This document shows, piece after piece, positions 32,389 through 47,594 of a stretch of DNA of 52,500 nt. The DNA is taken from assembly GCA_015478945.1 (NCBI GenBank), contig JABUQX010131280.1:1-52500 (forward strand), given 5' to 3'. This DNA comes from Trachelipus rathkii. Lineage: Eukaryota; Arthropoda; Malacostraca; Isopoda; Trachelipodidae. The notes under the pieces are model-generated. The model worked only from the letters and a program-made list of their open reading frames with translations, was not told the DNA's origin and did not search any database. How positions within the stretch are numbered: the first letter of the stretch is position 1; every line of letters begins with the position of its first letter. A program made the position numbers and the translations under genes.

Positions 32389-34989
32389 GCTGTCTTATTG
32401 TGTTGAGAAAAGAAATTGTACTGCTTACGATTGTAGCGTATAGTAATAATAAGACAGGAATTGATAATGATTTAGGCTAGGTCGTTTATGAGTACATGTC
32501 AGAAACGTAGAACTGATTTGAACAGGTAGTAACTTATAAAAAACAAAATTTTAAAAAACTATTAACCTCGGAGGATATAATACTTATAGCTTAAATTTAG
32601 ACAGCCACCTAAATTTAGTAAGTGTTGTAATACATCTGATTGAGTGATAGAGTTAAAATGAAAGTGATGTCGTAAACACATGAAAAGAAATCGGAGACTC
32701 TCACACGCTACTGAGTGGTGAATAACAGCGGAGTGATATCATCTTTAGGCAATACTCACGTTGCCCGCGCGGAGCTCGCTTCTTCGAAATTCACGAAAGA
32801 GAATTATTCGCTCAAAAAGGACAGTCCGAGTAGTTTAAGTAATTTATTCGGATTCTTGAGCATAAATCTGACGCAGCCGCCTCTCTCTAAAGCGAGTATG
32901 ATGTAAAAGCGAGAAACATCTTGAGATAGAGATAAAATATAAAAAGTGAAGATGCTGTATGAGTCGAAAGAATATGTTATGAGGACAAGTAATCCTATCC
33001 GACGAAGAAATATTAGGCGTGCTCGGATTCTTTCTTATACAAAAGAACCATTTATGTTCATGTATGAACACGTTGTGTATGGAGCAGCCGATGTGTGCAC
33101 CTTGGAATATATATTTGATAAATATATCTCCGCTGTAAGATTCTAAGTCAGATGTGTGTATCGCGGGTAGAAGATCGTGGAAAAATCAGACAACTACACT
33201 AGCTCGATCGCAGCCCTGTGGTTACGAGAAGAAAACAGAAAAATTATAGGATGTTCCGTAAGTATTAAGATATACCAAGTAATCACAAGCTGCAGAGGTC
33301 ACGTTCTGTTTGTTAGGTTTCGCGCTAGTGAGTGAGAATGGGCTGTAATGCTAAATTGCCGAACGAAAGATCAGATGTACGTAGAAGTAGTTTTCCCTAA
33401 CTACTATGGAACGCAGTACCCTGAATTTTCTAGGCAAATGTGGGAATAAATGCCCAATGAAAAGTCTATGCTAATGATTGAACGTCCTCGACGCCGACAT
33501 GTAATGATATTTCCTAATATGCGCAGGCTCGACGTGCTCTGTAATAGAGTCAGGCTCTTTGTATTACATCCATCTATCACCAAGTTGTGAAACGGCCCGC
33601 GTGTTGCATAAACTCAAAATAGAAAGCGCTTGATAAACACCGACGCAGCCTAGACAGCGGACCTCTCTCCATTTACATTATTCACCGAGAAAGAAGCTAG
33701 AAATTACGACCAATCTATAACCTTAATACGCATTACAGCTAGGAAGCGAAAGGCTAGATTTTCATCCGCAGAACGCGAGGACGCACGTACCATACAAAAT
33801 ATTCGCCGACTCGAAATTAAAGCTGTTTTACGGTGACTTAAAACGGTTCACTATTATAAGGGAAGAGAAAAATGATTATAACAGAAAACAACGATTTTTA
33901 TGTGTCTATTTTATGAGAATGGAAAACAGTTATTGCATATCGCAATTTTGACATGCACGAGCTAGCGACGCCAGATCCGAAAATAGAAGCAGGGGAGAGC
34001 GAGCTCTCGCGAGAATGAACTTTGTTCAGCCTTAGTCATTATAAACCGAGAGACTGGAGACCCAAACAGGAGAGGGTCGTGGAGATGGTGGTGAAAGAGT
34101 GTGAAGTGTGGAGGAAAAAAAGCAGGACTCGAGAGTGTAATAGAGGATCGTTTGGATGTATAATTATTAATGGAGAAGATCTCATAAAGGAATAAATATT
34201 TCTTTTTAGTGTAGAACTGTCATCTGAAATCACACGATGAATAAGCGAAGAGAGACACGCCGAAATATGTTTTGCGGCGCCGTAAATCGGAAGAATAGGT
34301 TACGGAAAAGCGTAGAAAAACTCAGAATACTGGACGTACACAACCGGGGCCGACAGGTTACGAGTCGGTGGCTTAGACAGCCGTTAATCCCGCTCGTGGC
34401 GGAGGGTTATGATAGTTTAACAGAGTACGAGATAGCATAAAAAATAATCACTAGTTTCACGCTTCAATATTCGTTATGACCACAAAACGTGCTACTCATT
34501 AGTTGCAGCTTTTGAATAAGGTGAAATTTAGAAGATATGAGCGCCACTCATATATATGCGGAAAAAAGTGCTCAAGGCGAGCGCGGGTATTAGTTGTCAA
34601 ACATCTTGCGAATTGTATTCTAAAATCGGAATAGTCGAAGGGAATATATATAAGCTACCTCGTATAACATTGGTCTGAGAGATAAAATTTCTCTTTGCAA
34701 AGTCGCGTGGAAGAGAATAGGAAGTACTCAGGGAAGGGGAGTAGCGGTCAGTCTGACAGAGGGATTGAACGACGATAATATTGACTCTTACAAGCCGCGT
34801 AGTTATGCGTGCCGGCTTCTAAGAAGCTTGATGCGAAGAGTGTTAGGCTTTGGAGTTCGTGCCAAGATCGGTCCTACCTGTGGAGCAGAGTACTAGTATT
34901 CTGGAAGGTATGAATATGATTCTCGCTTAGAGTCGGCCTACTCTGAGCGAGTATGGTCGAGTGCGTTGACACAAACCCGCATAACATAC
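32389..34989. other. gene-empty DNA
   Basis: No supportable gene. Two short plus-strand frames have better-than-average composition: 32715-32906 (no clear ATG) and 34237-34440 (ATG start, Arg-rich). Neither shows a domain, promoter or matching exon. Confidence 0.4.
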
Positions 34990-37900
34990 GATATAAGCTA
35001 TTTGAATCTAGAATATTAATTCATTATTATTATTATTAATTTTATCGTAGGTCAGTTACTCTTTCATTAGTTTAAAGTTCACAAATAAAATATAATTTCA
35101 TAAATTTTATTTTATTTCTCAATTTTTATATATTATTCTTAGAACTAATTCTCATTATTTATCTTTATATTTATTATCTATATTATTACGTCGAAGATTC
35201 CGATTCCTCTGCAATGTATTTCGGTTTCCTGTAGCTTACCATATTCGTCCCTGCGAAAAATCGAAAAAATCTAAAGAGTCCGAGTAAAAATTCAGGCGTT
35301 TTTTTTAATCATGTACGCATCTCTATCCACGTCCGAGGATATCCATTTTCTATCTCGTCTTCCAACGTTCTATGGCTCCCATTTATATCTTGTCGTATAA
35401 ACGTTAGTTTTCGAAGGAAGAAAATAATATAAGTTAATATATTGAAGAAGAGAATAATATACATCGATTTTCAGTTGTTCTCGTATTATTTTGGTGAGAC
35501 GCTAATATATCTATACCTCGATGTTACACGAGGTTACATGCACCCTTGCTATCCTTTCGAGATGGGGGGATGCTGAGGACACTCCCGCTATCATAAGTCG
35601 ACAAGTGTGTGTACTTAAGTGAAAGTGCAAAAGCTCTTGAAAACTCGTTCTAAAAATATCACTTTTTAATCTCCATATATAAAGAGAGAATACCTACAAC
35701 CAACAAAATCGGTATTTTAGATTCCAAGGGGCATTGATATTAATTCCGCGAATTTACATATCAACTTCCTCAACGAGTGTGATAGCTGAGGTCCTCGATG
35801 CCGCTCCAAAACATGACTGCATAATCGAGAGATAAGTAATATAGTACATTAGTCATGAAAGGAGAGGAAACATTGCGTATTTTTTATAGCGTTTCAGCGA
35901 CTTCTTCGATTCCTATACGCTTATAATGTGCTCTCATCTATATTTATGTAGACGTTTCGAGGTGGATCCTCAGAAAATACAGAAAGAAAAAAATTAAAGG
36001 TTTATAACACATTTAAAAATATTTAAAAAAAAAAAAAAAAAACGATTTAAAAATACTGTAAAAATGTAAATAAGAGAGTTGAAAATAAAGAAATTCACTT
36101 CTCGAAACATACAAAAATTTTAAAAATTTATAAGACAAATGATTATACAGAAGAAATCGTAAATATTTGTGTGTCAAAAAGTTTAGTGACAGTAAAACAG
36201 TGGTTATCAAATATATTGACTTCGTGCCACACTGGAGATAATTCAAATAAAATTTAAGCTAACTCGTTAAGGTTATTATAAAATCAAGAGCCTACTTAAG
36301 TAGCGAGACATACGCTTGTACCTCGTTGACTTAAAGCCCTCTGAATTCGCCTTCCCTAGAGGCCTCTCGTCTATAGGCACGTTCGCCACACCGAGCTCTA
36401 TCAAGTTAACAGCTCGCCCAGTGCCTATGATATGAATGCTCTCAGATGTGCTGAATACAGTCATATTATTTGTTAGTCATACATAACAGCAAAACGTGTC
36501 ACTTGATATATTTGTTCTTTTTATATGAGCTGAATAAGATCTGCGTTCTGTACTAAAGGTTTTACAGACGTGTTTATATTACATAAGATCAAAACATGTT
36601 CCCATAAAAGGCCCTACTCGCTCCGAAAGACGAACGCTTTTTCTTCCACAGTGTCGCAAGTCCTGGGATTCGTCAATGTCATCGACTCGTGAAGACATAA
36701 ATTGGTCAACATCGACATCCGACATGCTAACTTTTGATACGCCTCAATCCAGCAGTAGACCAATGGCGATCAATGCCTCATGATCCTCTCGACCACTATC
36801 ATACAATACGTGCATATGCTAATAGATATTCTAGTGTAGCATATACACAATATAATTCATAGAGTGTGATCTAATAAGTAGCAATTGCGTAAAATATGAT
36901 TCAATGAACCCTAAATAAATACTTTCGATTGTGATTTATGTGCTAGAATTTATAGTCGATTCATATACCATTGATTATATATATATCATAATTATTATGA
37001 ACGGGCCATTATCCCAACTGACACTATAAGTAAAAAGCATGTATAGGAGAAGTTTGTGTTGATTTTATGTAGGCAGGAAGCGTTTCTACTAGCTCCTATA
37101 AACTTTCCTCAAGACAGTGGCCTACGTTATAATGAACTTCGTATAAGATTCAGAACAAAAACTTCATAACCTCACTAGGAAAGCTTTCAAACCGCACCTC
37201 AAAAAACACCGCTACTTGTCACGCGATGACAGCGCACATAAACCGCATACCAAAGAAAAACTTCTGTTTTCATGGCTATACATGCTATAAGATTGAGATG
37301 AGGTTTATGCTCGTCAACGGAGATGGACTAGCGGCGCAATGGTCAAAGTGCGAAAAGCGAAAAATGCATGGAGAAGCAAAAAAGAAATGGCCACAAAAAA
37401 GGTAAGGCAAAGTTCAGATTGTGCGACAGGATTCAATGCACGTAGAACCTGAGCACTGTTATAAGTAGCTGCTCTAAATCGAATAATATAACGACGAAAA
37501 CAGAGACGTCAGATATAGTAATATCGAAAGCGACCGAGCGTGAACAAAAAAACGCAATTATAAATACACAAGTACAATATAAACGTAAATCAAGATCATA
37601 GCGTGATTACGACGTGAGTGCTCACCGTCTAATATATAGATATGTGTTGGAATGAAAAAGTACAAAAAATAAGATATGGAGGTGTTTGGTAGTGCGTTTA
37701 AGCAGCTAGAACAATAGCTGCAAACGTACCCTAGGTATGCAGTACAAAAATCAAAGTAAGAATAAATGAGCCCTGTATGATGAGAAGCAGGGAGGAACAG
37801 TTAATGTTGGTGTTAAGGGTCCAGTGATTAAAATAACAGGAGAAAAAAAAATCTAAGAGATGGAGCTAATACTCATGCGAGTCATTCGTGGAGCGAGTAG

Positions 37901-37996
37901 TGAATAAACCGTTAAAAAAACCTGCTCCGAGACATCATCACTATTACATTATCTCCAGAAACTAAAAAAGGCCAGATATGAGATACCTACTATATA
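34990..37996. other. gene-empty A+T-rich DNA
   Basis: No gene is seen. An 18-base A run lies at 36025-36042. ATT-rich sequence at about 35015-35190 is low complexity. Confidence 0.45.
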
Positions 37997-38374
37997 TTAC
38001 GTGCTGATTGTCCTTAAATATGTGACAGGTGTGAGTAGGGCGGTAGTTAGCTCAAAGATAGTAACATTTAACAAAAAATTGTTACCGTCACGGATGCAGA
38101 GCAATAGAGAAATACTCAAATTCATACAAATGACAACATGTATCATACACTCAAATAAGACATCAAATAATGATGTTTTAGTGTAGAATGCTGTGTATAA
38201 ACAAGATAGTTTGTGCGAACATAAGCGTTGATACTCTCGCAATAGATGACCCACCGAAGATGGAAAGCCATTTTGAGTGCATGCACCGGGACGACATTCA
38301 TATAAGTATAGTAACTGGTATGTAAAAGACACGAGAAAAGCAAGATATAACAATCTTAAAATAAGTACAGACAT
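37997..38374 (-). CDS. doubtful ORF, 125 aa, two hydrophobic segments
   Basis: The frame starts at ATG 38372-38374 and runs 125 codons. It has a hydrophobic N-terminus (about residues 2-25, signal- or anchor-like), a cysteine-containing middle and a second hydrophobic segment (about 74-95). The plus strand here is purine-rich, so the minus strand naturally yields Leu/Phe/Ser codons. Length is at the edge of what chance gives in a window of this size. No family is recognised, and neither promoter nor poly(A) signal is clear. Confidence 0.15.
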   Translation of the reverse strand: MSVLILRLLYLAFLVSFTYQLLYLYECRPGACTQNGFPSSVGHLLREYQRLCSHKLSCLYTAFYTKTSLFDVLFECMIHVVICMNLSISLLLCIRDGNNFLLNVTIFELTTALLTPVTYLRTIST

Positions 38375-38377
38375 CAA

Positions 38378-41300
38378 TTGAAGGTATGTTAAAATATGAT
38401 AAAGAAGATAACAGATCTTAAGACAAACACAAATTCATGATCTGAACGGGGATCACACTCGCTATAAGGCGACAAGGATAAAGAAGAACACTACGGCTCG
38501 ACGTCCTTTATACGCAAGGTCGAAAAAATAGTTTCAGAGATGACAGTCTAAGAGAATCGACTGTCGTGGTAGACGCGAGTAGTACTCGCCATTAATTGGA
38601 GAGAGTAATACCACTGTGGAGGTGAATGTAGTGAGATTGACCTCAGGGTTGTAAAAAAGCACCAGCATATCTTATTAGTGACATTAAATACAATTAAATG
38701 TAAAGATTTTATAAGAAAACAATGAGGTTAGAGCTTTCTTACCTGGCTGTTAAAGACTAGCGTCTAATATTGGTAAGCACGCAGTGGCCAAGGAAAACAG
38801 TGAAAGAATGAAAAAAACTGTACAGGCGCAGCACCTGCGAGTGCGGCGTGAGGTGGATCAGATCATAAGGCTATTAATGAGAGACAAAAATATTAAAGAA
38901 CAAGGGAAAAAAAAAGAATGAGACAGTGAGGTGGATACTAACATTTTGATGTTGGTCATCTTGATAATGAACTAGAGCTCGTAAGAACTAGAGACTCTGA
39001 TACGTAATATCATAAGTTTCTGATCTTGACTGGACTGTCCGTTCTGTGTTAATCAGTATATAAAAATAATCTACTAAACACATGAGCGTATATGTCTATA
39101 TCGATTTTAATCTTAGTTAGTCAACTCCAGAGAATGTGAAATGATATCGATGAGGCGTCCTACAAGACACTCTAAAAGTTCTGCTACAGAAAGAAGACCT
39201 CTTAATGCGAGTTGAGGAAAGTGTAAGTTGAGTATAATAGAGGGTAGGCTCCCCTAAAAGTCAATGGGTCGTGTGTGACAAATTGAATTTGAGTAGAGAT
39301 AACAAATTCTGGTGTATAAAAAATGAAAAAAAAAACAGCACACGCCAATGCTCCTTGATGCGCGAAAAACGACGTGTTAATGTGATCCGGTCTTCACACC
39401 GGTCCTAATAAAGGACCCAAGAAGAGTGGGTCTCTAGATGCTTGATTTCATCATATATATCATGTGGAGGTATCGAGTTAAATCATCTATGAAGGATATA
39501 ACTTATTGTGCATAAACATACTCGTGGTCTCTTACCACCAGAGATGCGGTTACATGCTAGTATTATGGAGTGTTCACTCTAGAAATCCAAGTGGAAACAG
39601 GAACACAAGGGGGGGATAAAATATCTCCACTGAGTAGTAACAGGAGCTACAATGTGTCACTCTCCAAACCCTCTTATTTAGCTAATATGTGCAACTATCC
39701 TCAACGATATGATGTGTCATTAAGTGACAACCGTTACGTAGCGAACTTTTTAGAGTTCTTATAATGGCTTTAAGTGCATAAGCCCCTAAAAAGAATTAAT
39801 GCGACGGAAAAAAGGGCAAGGTGTGCGTGAATATATTAAGAAGGAGACCTCGGGCATGTATAAAGATAACAGATGTCCCTGCGAAACAGGTTTTGTCTGT
39901 CACTATTTAATAAAACGGTGGAACACATAAATATTACCGAAAACTGGTTTTGCGCCCTGAAACACTTGTTTAGGGCGTTTGTGGGTCCCTGTAGCATAAC
40001 AGTCACTACTTTAGAGATATGATAAGTTGCGCCGTACGGGTAAGTTCGAATAAGAAGAGCTGAACGAACTGTTCAAAAATCAGTTACGGAGCGAAACTTA
40101 TCTCTTGCAGCTCTTTAGTGAACACAAAACTAGGTTGCACTATGAGGTCGCTTAATAGTCCGATTTACGGAATTTGGATAGTAAAATCGTAAGGGTAGCT
40201 TTGTGGCATTTACCGAAAAATATAGGTTGTTTATATTCTGTTTGAATAAATATGTGGGCAGGTATGCGGGGAGGAAATTGAAGTGAGCAGTAGACGTCTG
40301 CTTAAGACTGTTCGACCGTACATGAAGTATAACATGTAGACTCTCGATATATCTCAAGCATATCTTTGACCTTATGCGTATTCGAGTATACCAGTAAGAG
40401 AAGACCAAATCTTCATCATTTATACTTACTAGAGATCGTGACTCAACTCGAGAACGACTCAATGTCCCTAGACAATGGGCAGTGAAACTCTGGAAATCAC
40501 CGGAACGATCTTACCAACTCCCATCCTTACTATCATTCATAGACTGAGTACCGTCTCGTACTCATCACGCAATGTGGGAACCGGTGCAACTTAAGTCAAC
40601 GAGCCGTGTCATTACCTGTCCATCGCTAGTATACTAAACGATACCCATAGATCGAGAAATTGACATCAGTCCTCGGATCTAATACTACATTCCCTCTTCG
40701 AATACTTCCAATTTGATTATCCTAATAGTACTGAGTACGCTAACCTACACATATAGGGTTTCGTCTGCAGCTGTTTTTCTCAACAACCGTAAAGAGTGCA
40801 CGTTAGATAATCAGCTTTTGAGGTTCTCGACATTACGAACGACTTACCACGATGAACTCTCATAGTGGACGATCTACACTACGAGTGTCAATAGCACATT
40901 CACACATATGCGAAAAGGTTACTATATCAACCCAATCTGAAACCAGTCATTTACAATGAAGTGTCACGAGTATTACTTGAAGCTCGAACATAATATCGTC
41001 AGAACGCATAGACTTAAATGACGGTTTATATAAGTATAATGTTCGTCCTCCTTTAGTGAACGTGCTCAAAAGTTCCGAGTAGTTCGAAGTGTGCAATAAT
41101 ATCCGAAAAATATGTTACGATCTTAAACATAAATAATTGTGTTATCAACATTCCTTGTGAGTATTTTGATATGTACTTTTATTACATAGCGAGACCTCCA
41201 AATACGACCATTTCGACTGTATAAAATTTATACTTAATAAGACCCTTCAGATACTTTATAAATCAGTCCCTTGTCTCGAAACTTGATTTACATCATGTCA

Positions 41301-44300
41301 CCTTGTATTTTATACAGCCGAATGCCTCACGTATATCTTCAATAGACTCGCTACGCCTTTGTAAAGCTGTCGAGATGCACAGTACCCTGCGCTGGACGCT
41401 GGGATACTGTGAGTACTTACTTCAATCACACGCATCACTCCGTTTTAGCGCACTCGCAATTGTTTAGTGCCTAATTTCGATTTTTCTCTACGTTATATCG
41501 ATATCACCACTAGGCACTCAGCCATTAAAGACATGATGTGTATATAGTTAAATAATATAATTTGAAGACTCAATACAAACAGATTATGACAGAGATAAAA
41601 TTAAGATCCACATTTTCATATAACGAAACTTCAAGTACAACATGAGTCAAGAGTATTAGCACGCCTTACTCATGTACTCTCATGTGCTCGAGCTCTAAGA
41701 TACTGGCGGTTATGAGATGAAGATATATTATATGTCTCATATATGGACCGTTCTCGCTTCCGCTGACGTATTCAGGATGAGATAGTATTAAAACGCTGTC
41801 GAGTAGCCCTCTGTTAACAAATTGACTCGTACTTATCGTAGAACACAACTCATATCTTATCAGGTAAAGAACTATCACCTAATGTTTCTTGTAGGAGTCT
41901 ATCATTCTGTATTGAAGAATGAGTTGTGATGTATCAGCGACCGTTTTCAATCATCAAGCTAATAACTATCTGCTATCTGTCATATCGTTCAATAGTCTCC
42001 ATTTTGTCCTCTCCTTTACTATAAGCATAAATATCAAAAACTACCACTCGGAGATATGATATAGTATGTGACTATGATAGATAGAGAAGATCTTGCTTTA
42101 TAATTAACTCGATTATATGTACATCTGTCTCGGAACTCAACAATGATACGACTGAGTCCATCTCCTCATAACAGTGATGATATATTTACTCCATAAACAA
42201 GATGTTATTAATTACCTCTGGTGGATATTACTCGACATGAAATTACTCAGCTCTAGAAATAAACTGGCCGATGGTGTTGTTGAAATTAATTTATTATCTC
42301 GCAAAACTAGTGAACGGAGCACGACGTCGGATGGAAGTTTTGAAGCCTCTTCTTATCTTTTTTGAGCTCGGATCACAACTCGTAGAGCATAACAAATTCT
42401 CGTGTAGATATCTGTCTACTAGATCTTTTCTACAGTTAACAATCTGCTCGACGGGCGATATTCCACAACCTCTATTCCGTATAATATTAAACCGCCTCGT
42501 CATTCACTCTGGACGCTGCATGTGGAATCAGATAGAACATATTTAGATAAGTGTCGAATGCCGACCAATGATGGTTAGAGAGAGTTGCAGCGCGCACTCT
42601 CAGATACTCAGATAACCAAATGCAAACTCGTAGGGCCCATCACCCACGAGCATCAGCTCAGACAGCATCAGCAAAAACAAGCGCTACTACCTGGATCCGA
42701 GCAATGCATTGTTAACTCAGCGGGTGCCTTAAATAACATAACTAGTCGTCTAGTAAACGTAATATCTCCAGAAAGATAGAAGGATAATGTCTTATATGAG
42801 TACCTCGTTGCACCTGCTCGTTACCCGACAGACAAAATTTGATAATACAGTTAGTAATGGTATTGACATTAATGCGGATAAGATAATGTGAACCTTCTTT
42901 ATAATGTGATTCATCTACTCATTCCGGAGATTTTGTTGAACAGAATTAATATAAACAATAATATCACACCATCCATTATTAGTCGGGTAATCAATGTCTA
43001 GCTGATAGATTACCATCCTGATAAACGTAGGGATATTGTCTACTGAGACCTGCCCCCTCTACCAAGCCCACTCACGAAAGATATTCGTCATTCTATTTCT
43101 GCGAAGACAATCAAATAAGAGCATTTGCATACCATTGATAATACGTAGATCTTCATAGAAACGCTGCCTTAACGAAGCAAAATAAGAATTTGGTCAGATA
43201 GAATATATCCAATAAGGATATGTACCCAGAAAATGTTCAAGCGGATGTGGTTAATATTGTGAGGCGAATCTTTCGATTTACGACCAGTAATCCCAAGTTT
43301 AATTCGACTAAAGAAGAACAGGCAAGCAGTGATAGGGAAGGACCTGGTGAATCTGAAGCCAGATAACTACTCCCGGGAATTTCTCTGGCACTCTCAAATT
43401 TAATTAACCCAAACTAAGTTAGTAAATATAACGTCCCGTATAGTGTAACACTAGCCATATGTTATCTGTGTCATGATTACTGGTGTTTACGTCCAAAATC
43501 TGGTCAAAACAATATTTTAACAGAGATCCATAACTACCTTTTTTTTCTAATGTATATATACCTCTAGAAATAGAATTTAGATACTCACAATACACATTGT
43601 CTATGTGGACACATATAGACTGACGAAATCGTCTATCAATCCATTGTTTTTTATAGCTTAACTATAATAGAAAAATTCTCTCACAGATTTAGTACCTTAG
43701 TAGGTATTCATTTTTCAATGTAACATACATAAACCAATCTGTGATCGAATGTGAGTTTATAATACTATCATAAGAGAACTATTTTTATCATAGCTCTCTC
43801 TCTCTAAGAAACTATTTATAACGAATGTATAGCTAAAAGTTTAGAAAATATGCCTATTCATATAGTGGTATTCTTACCGATCTGTACGAAAAGAGATAAT
43901 GTAAAATGAGAATGACTTCGTAACATACGTCAATAGCAGATATTATCGAGAATGTTTGATGTATCGCAGAAGATATCAGCACATACGTCTACAAAGTTTC
44001 ATCTAAAACCGAGAGTTTTTCATTTCAAAGCATGTTAAAATCAATGAATCTTAGCAGCTGTCTAGAAGGATCCGTCTAATGATCCATCGACAGACTCAAA
44101 GTCTTTCGACTATTAAAAATATTATTTAACAAGTTTTAAAACTATTCGTATAATTATAATAATTAAAAAAATAGCTCTTTCCTATACATAGATAGAAATC
44201 AAATTCTTCGCTAATCTATGTTAATGACTTTTAGTGTATTATATTGGAAAATATTCTTTATTTAAAAAATTTAAAGTTTTAAAATACATAAATTAAAAGA

Positions 44301-45450
44301 AGATTAAAATTAGTTACTCATCATCATTTATGTTGTTGTTGTTCATCAGATACTTTCTTAACTCAGCGATGCCATCCTCTAAGCATATGTGAAAAGGTTC
44401 GCGAATGCCATCGTATCGAGCTCGTATGCTCACAGTTTGAAATAATGCTTCATGATGAGGGTATAAGTATCAGAGTTTAATACCCATAGCAAATAAATTT
44501 TGCCCATTTATTTAAGATTTTTAAGAGTTTTCATCTGGAAGTTTATCAATCGAGTACATCATCAGTATAGATTTTCTGAAACGCGTATATTCTGGAATAT
44601 AAACAGTATAATGACCATCCCGTGAGGGGTAAATTTCCGGTCTTTCAGCATCTTCATTTGCGATTACATACCCTCTTGCGAACCTCAGACATTATATTTT
44701 AACCCCTGTATCCCATTAATACAGATTCTATAGAGAAGTAGTACTGTCAAAAATGTACAATCGCGATTCGATTACACGTCTCCATACTGGAAGTTCCCAT
44801 ACTGCTGTGTAATGTACATACTTAGAAAGTTCTGAGTAAGGTATCTCTTCTGTCTCTCTCTCTATGCTAGCAATAAAACAAATCTTCGGGGAGTTACTAA
44901 AGTTCGGCAGACTTAGAATAATCACTTGAAGCCTTCCTCAATTCGTTTCGATTGACAGGTGAATCTTATACGCAGTACGTTTTAAAGTCAGAGAGCTTCA
45001 TTAAAAATACGTTTGTACTAGGCATACAGGTTTATTATACACGTAAAAAATAGAATTTCAAAACCCATTGAGGTTCTTTGGGGCTTCATTTTAATAGATA
45101 CAGCAAATTGAAAACATCGCAACTAGGTGGATCTGCTTACTCTCCATTGTAACAATGATCTTCTCTGTAGTAAGGAGCGTTTTTTATCACTGACTCGTAT
45201 AGATAACTAAAGGCAGTGTATGTACACTAGCACAGAAAGACTAACAACTTATGAAAAAACGAGTCACAATTATTTTAAAAAAATCACGAAATACGTCTTC
45301 TCCGTTTCTGTCTCGCTATGGTTTTAATTGTTTAATAGCTAAAACGCATATGACTGAAAAAAATGAGTCTAGATCTAGTCAAGCTCGAATAAACTACTAA
45401 CGTTTACAAATTTCCATACTTAACAACAGTACAAGAATAGCTAACATTAC
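38378..45450. other. gene-empty DNA with a strand-skew change near 40.4 kb
   Basis: No supportable gene. From about 37 to 40 kb the plus strand has more G than C; from about 40.45 kb the bias reverses. The 110-codon minus-strand frame at 40130-40462 and the 91-codon plus-strand frame at 42271-42546 show no domains. Confidence 0.4.
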
Positions 45451-45622
45451 ATACAAGAGTAACCTATTCATACTTTTCACACTTTTTTTTTCAAACAGAT
45501 CTCTAAATAATCACTGTTATTTTACATTAACCTAGTTAACATTTAACAATAAGTTAACATACCTTAACCTAATTATCATAAGTCTACAAATATATACTGA
45601 TGTAACAAAGTTTTTCACAGTA
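45451..45622 (+). repeat. diverged long repeat, copy A
   Basis: It contains GTAACC-TATTCATACTTTTCACACTTTTTT at its start and ACAAAGTTTTTCACA about 154 bp later. Both words recur in the same order at 47396 and 49595. Confidence 0.4.
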
Positions 45623-46080
45623 AAATCCCTAAAGCAAACCCTGAAATTACATATAATGCACACATGACTTTAAAACCCTCCTAAACAGCATAACTGCGGA
45701 AACAATTGGAAAATATGTCCTTAAAAACCATAAAGCAGCTATCAATGCATACATATACGAACAGAGTTACGAGCCGATGGGTTACTGTTTTATAGAGTTA
45801 CAGATACAAGTCGGGGAATTGCCAAAAACTCCTCACTTTTGAAAAATTAATCGCAATACATAATGATGCTTGTGTTTGGTTTACTGTTCTCGAAACAGCA
45901 CTCTTCATGCTTCATATATCATTCTTATTCTTGTAGTTTTGTCACAAAGGGGTAACCTAACAAATTTATGTGTTACACCAACTGCTCACTTTCAAACATA
46001 AACAATACCTTATGATTCTTGGTTGGGTCGTTTTCGAAACATTAAGCTATACATTTGATTATTGTTTGTCACAGGGGTCG

Positions 46081-46400
46081 ACATAACAATGAATTTATTA
46101 AAAAACATTTTTATGTGTTTTTGCTTTAATTCTAATATTTATTAACAACTCCTTAAAAACTTTTTGTTGTTTTTTTTTTTATTTCTTTAAAACCTTGTTT
46201 CGTTTTTTAAAATTTTAATTTTTAAATTTTTTGTTCGTTAAAAACTTTTCTGTTTTTACGTAAACGCATTCTTAATTGTTTCAGAGTTATAGTTGTTTCG
46301 TTCAAATTTTTGTTTTTAGCTAAATTACAGTTTATTTTTTTATGCTTTTCTTGTTTGTAAACGTAAAAAATTGACGTTTTAAATACCAGTAAGCAGTAGT
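46081..46400. repeat. T-rich low-complexity block
   Basis: About 320 bp dominated by T runs of three to thirteen separated by short AA, G or C interruptions, many in the pattern TTTAAAA(A)TTTT. The complementary strand would be A-rich. No unit length is fixed. A retroposon A-tail remnant or simple low complexity are both possible. Confidence 0.7.
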
Positions 46401-47395
46401 ACTCAGATTTAGAAACCCATCCATCCTACTGCTCACTCTCTCGGTCTACCTAAACCATGCGAAAGTGATCGTAATCGATCTATCGATCTATTGCGATTTC
46501 AGGCATATTTCGTGTATCACTTCAGCATAAAACATAGCATTAAAAAACACAGTTCTGTATAAACACTATAGATAATACGGAATATTATGATAAGACAAAG
46601 CTTGCCATTTATAAATCTCTAACTATAGCAATGCATCCTGGGTCTAAAGTATACTGTCAACAAACATTATTAACCTAACATAACATTTTAAACTGAATAA
46701 TATTGTTGCATTAACCTTTTAGAACTCCATAATTTAACGAAAAGAACTAACATAGCATCATCGGGTCTAAGTAAATTATTAAATGAGTACAAACAATAAC
46801 GCATAATTATACCTTGTAAACACTGATTATTTAAGACCTCTCTTGAAGCGATTACAAATTGAGATTCCATTACCATACACTGCAACGTTTGTCAATAAAC
46901 GGTCCCGTGAACAATAGTTAAAGTTCTGAAAACAGAAAAAATGCGAAATACCTACAAAGATAAACCCTCTTGCTCCAATTTTATGACGATTTCCAAATTA
47001 CGCTGTAGCATATCTCTAACATAGCTCACATGTTTAATTTCAGAGTTAATTTTGAATGAGATTAATTGATTAACAAAATTTAAAATTTAAAATGCATCAG
47101 ATATTAAAATTTATTCAATAGCTGAGAGACAACGAATATAGAACTATTTAACAGAGAACAAAAGTTCAAATTTCCTTTATCAACATTAATTGTCAGAAGC
47201 TTATCAATAGCATCATCTGAATAACTGAGAATTAATATTATCCAATCTGGACCAACTCGACACGTCACTTACACTTCCGATATAGTACATGACATGCACT
47301 ATTTAGAAAATGTCAGTAAAACTTAATCTAACATCTCTGAAAGTCAACAGTATTTAACACGCTCACTCTCAGTAATCCAAGTAAACTAACATGTC

Positions 47396-47594
47396 GTGCA
47401 AAACGTAACCTACTCATACTTTTTCGAAGCCAGTATCTCTAGCATACTTAAGTGACTCGAGTTAATTTATGTAGTACCATTGACCGATACAAATAGTAAT
47501 ATAGTTATAGACTCTCGATAATCTACTCGAAATAGACAAAATTATTCATGACAGACACGATATAATGTAATAAACAAAGTTTTTTACATTGACA
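47396..47594 (+). repeat. diverged long repeat, copy B
   Basis: It begins GCAAAACGTAACCTACTCATAC and carries ACAAAGTTTTTTACATTGACAT 177 bp later. The 177-bp spacing is identical to that in copy D. Confidence 0.45.
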
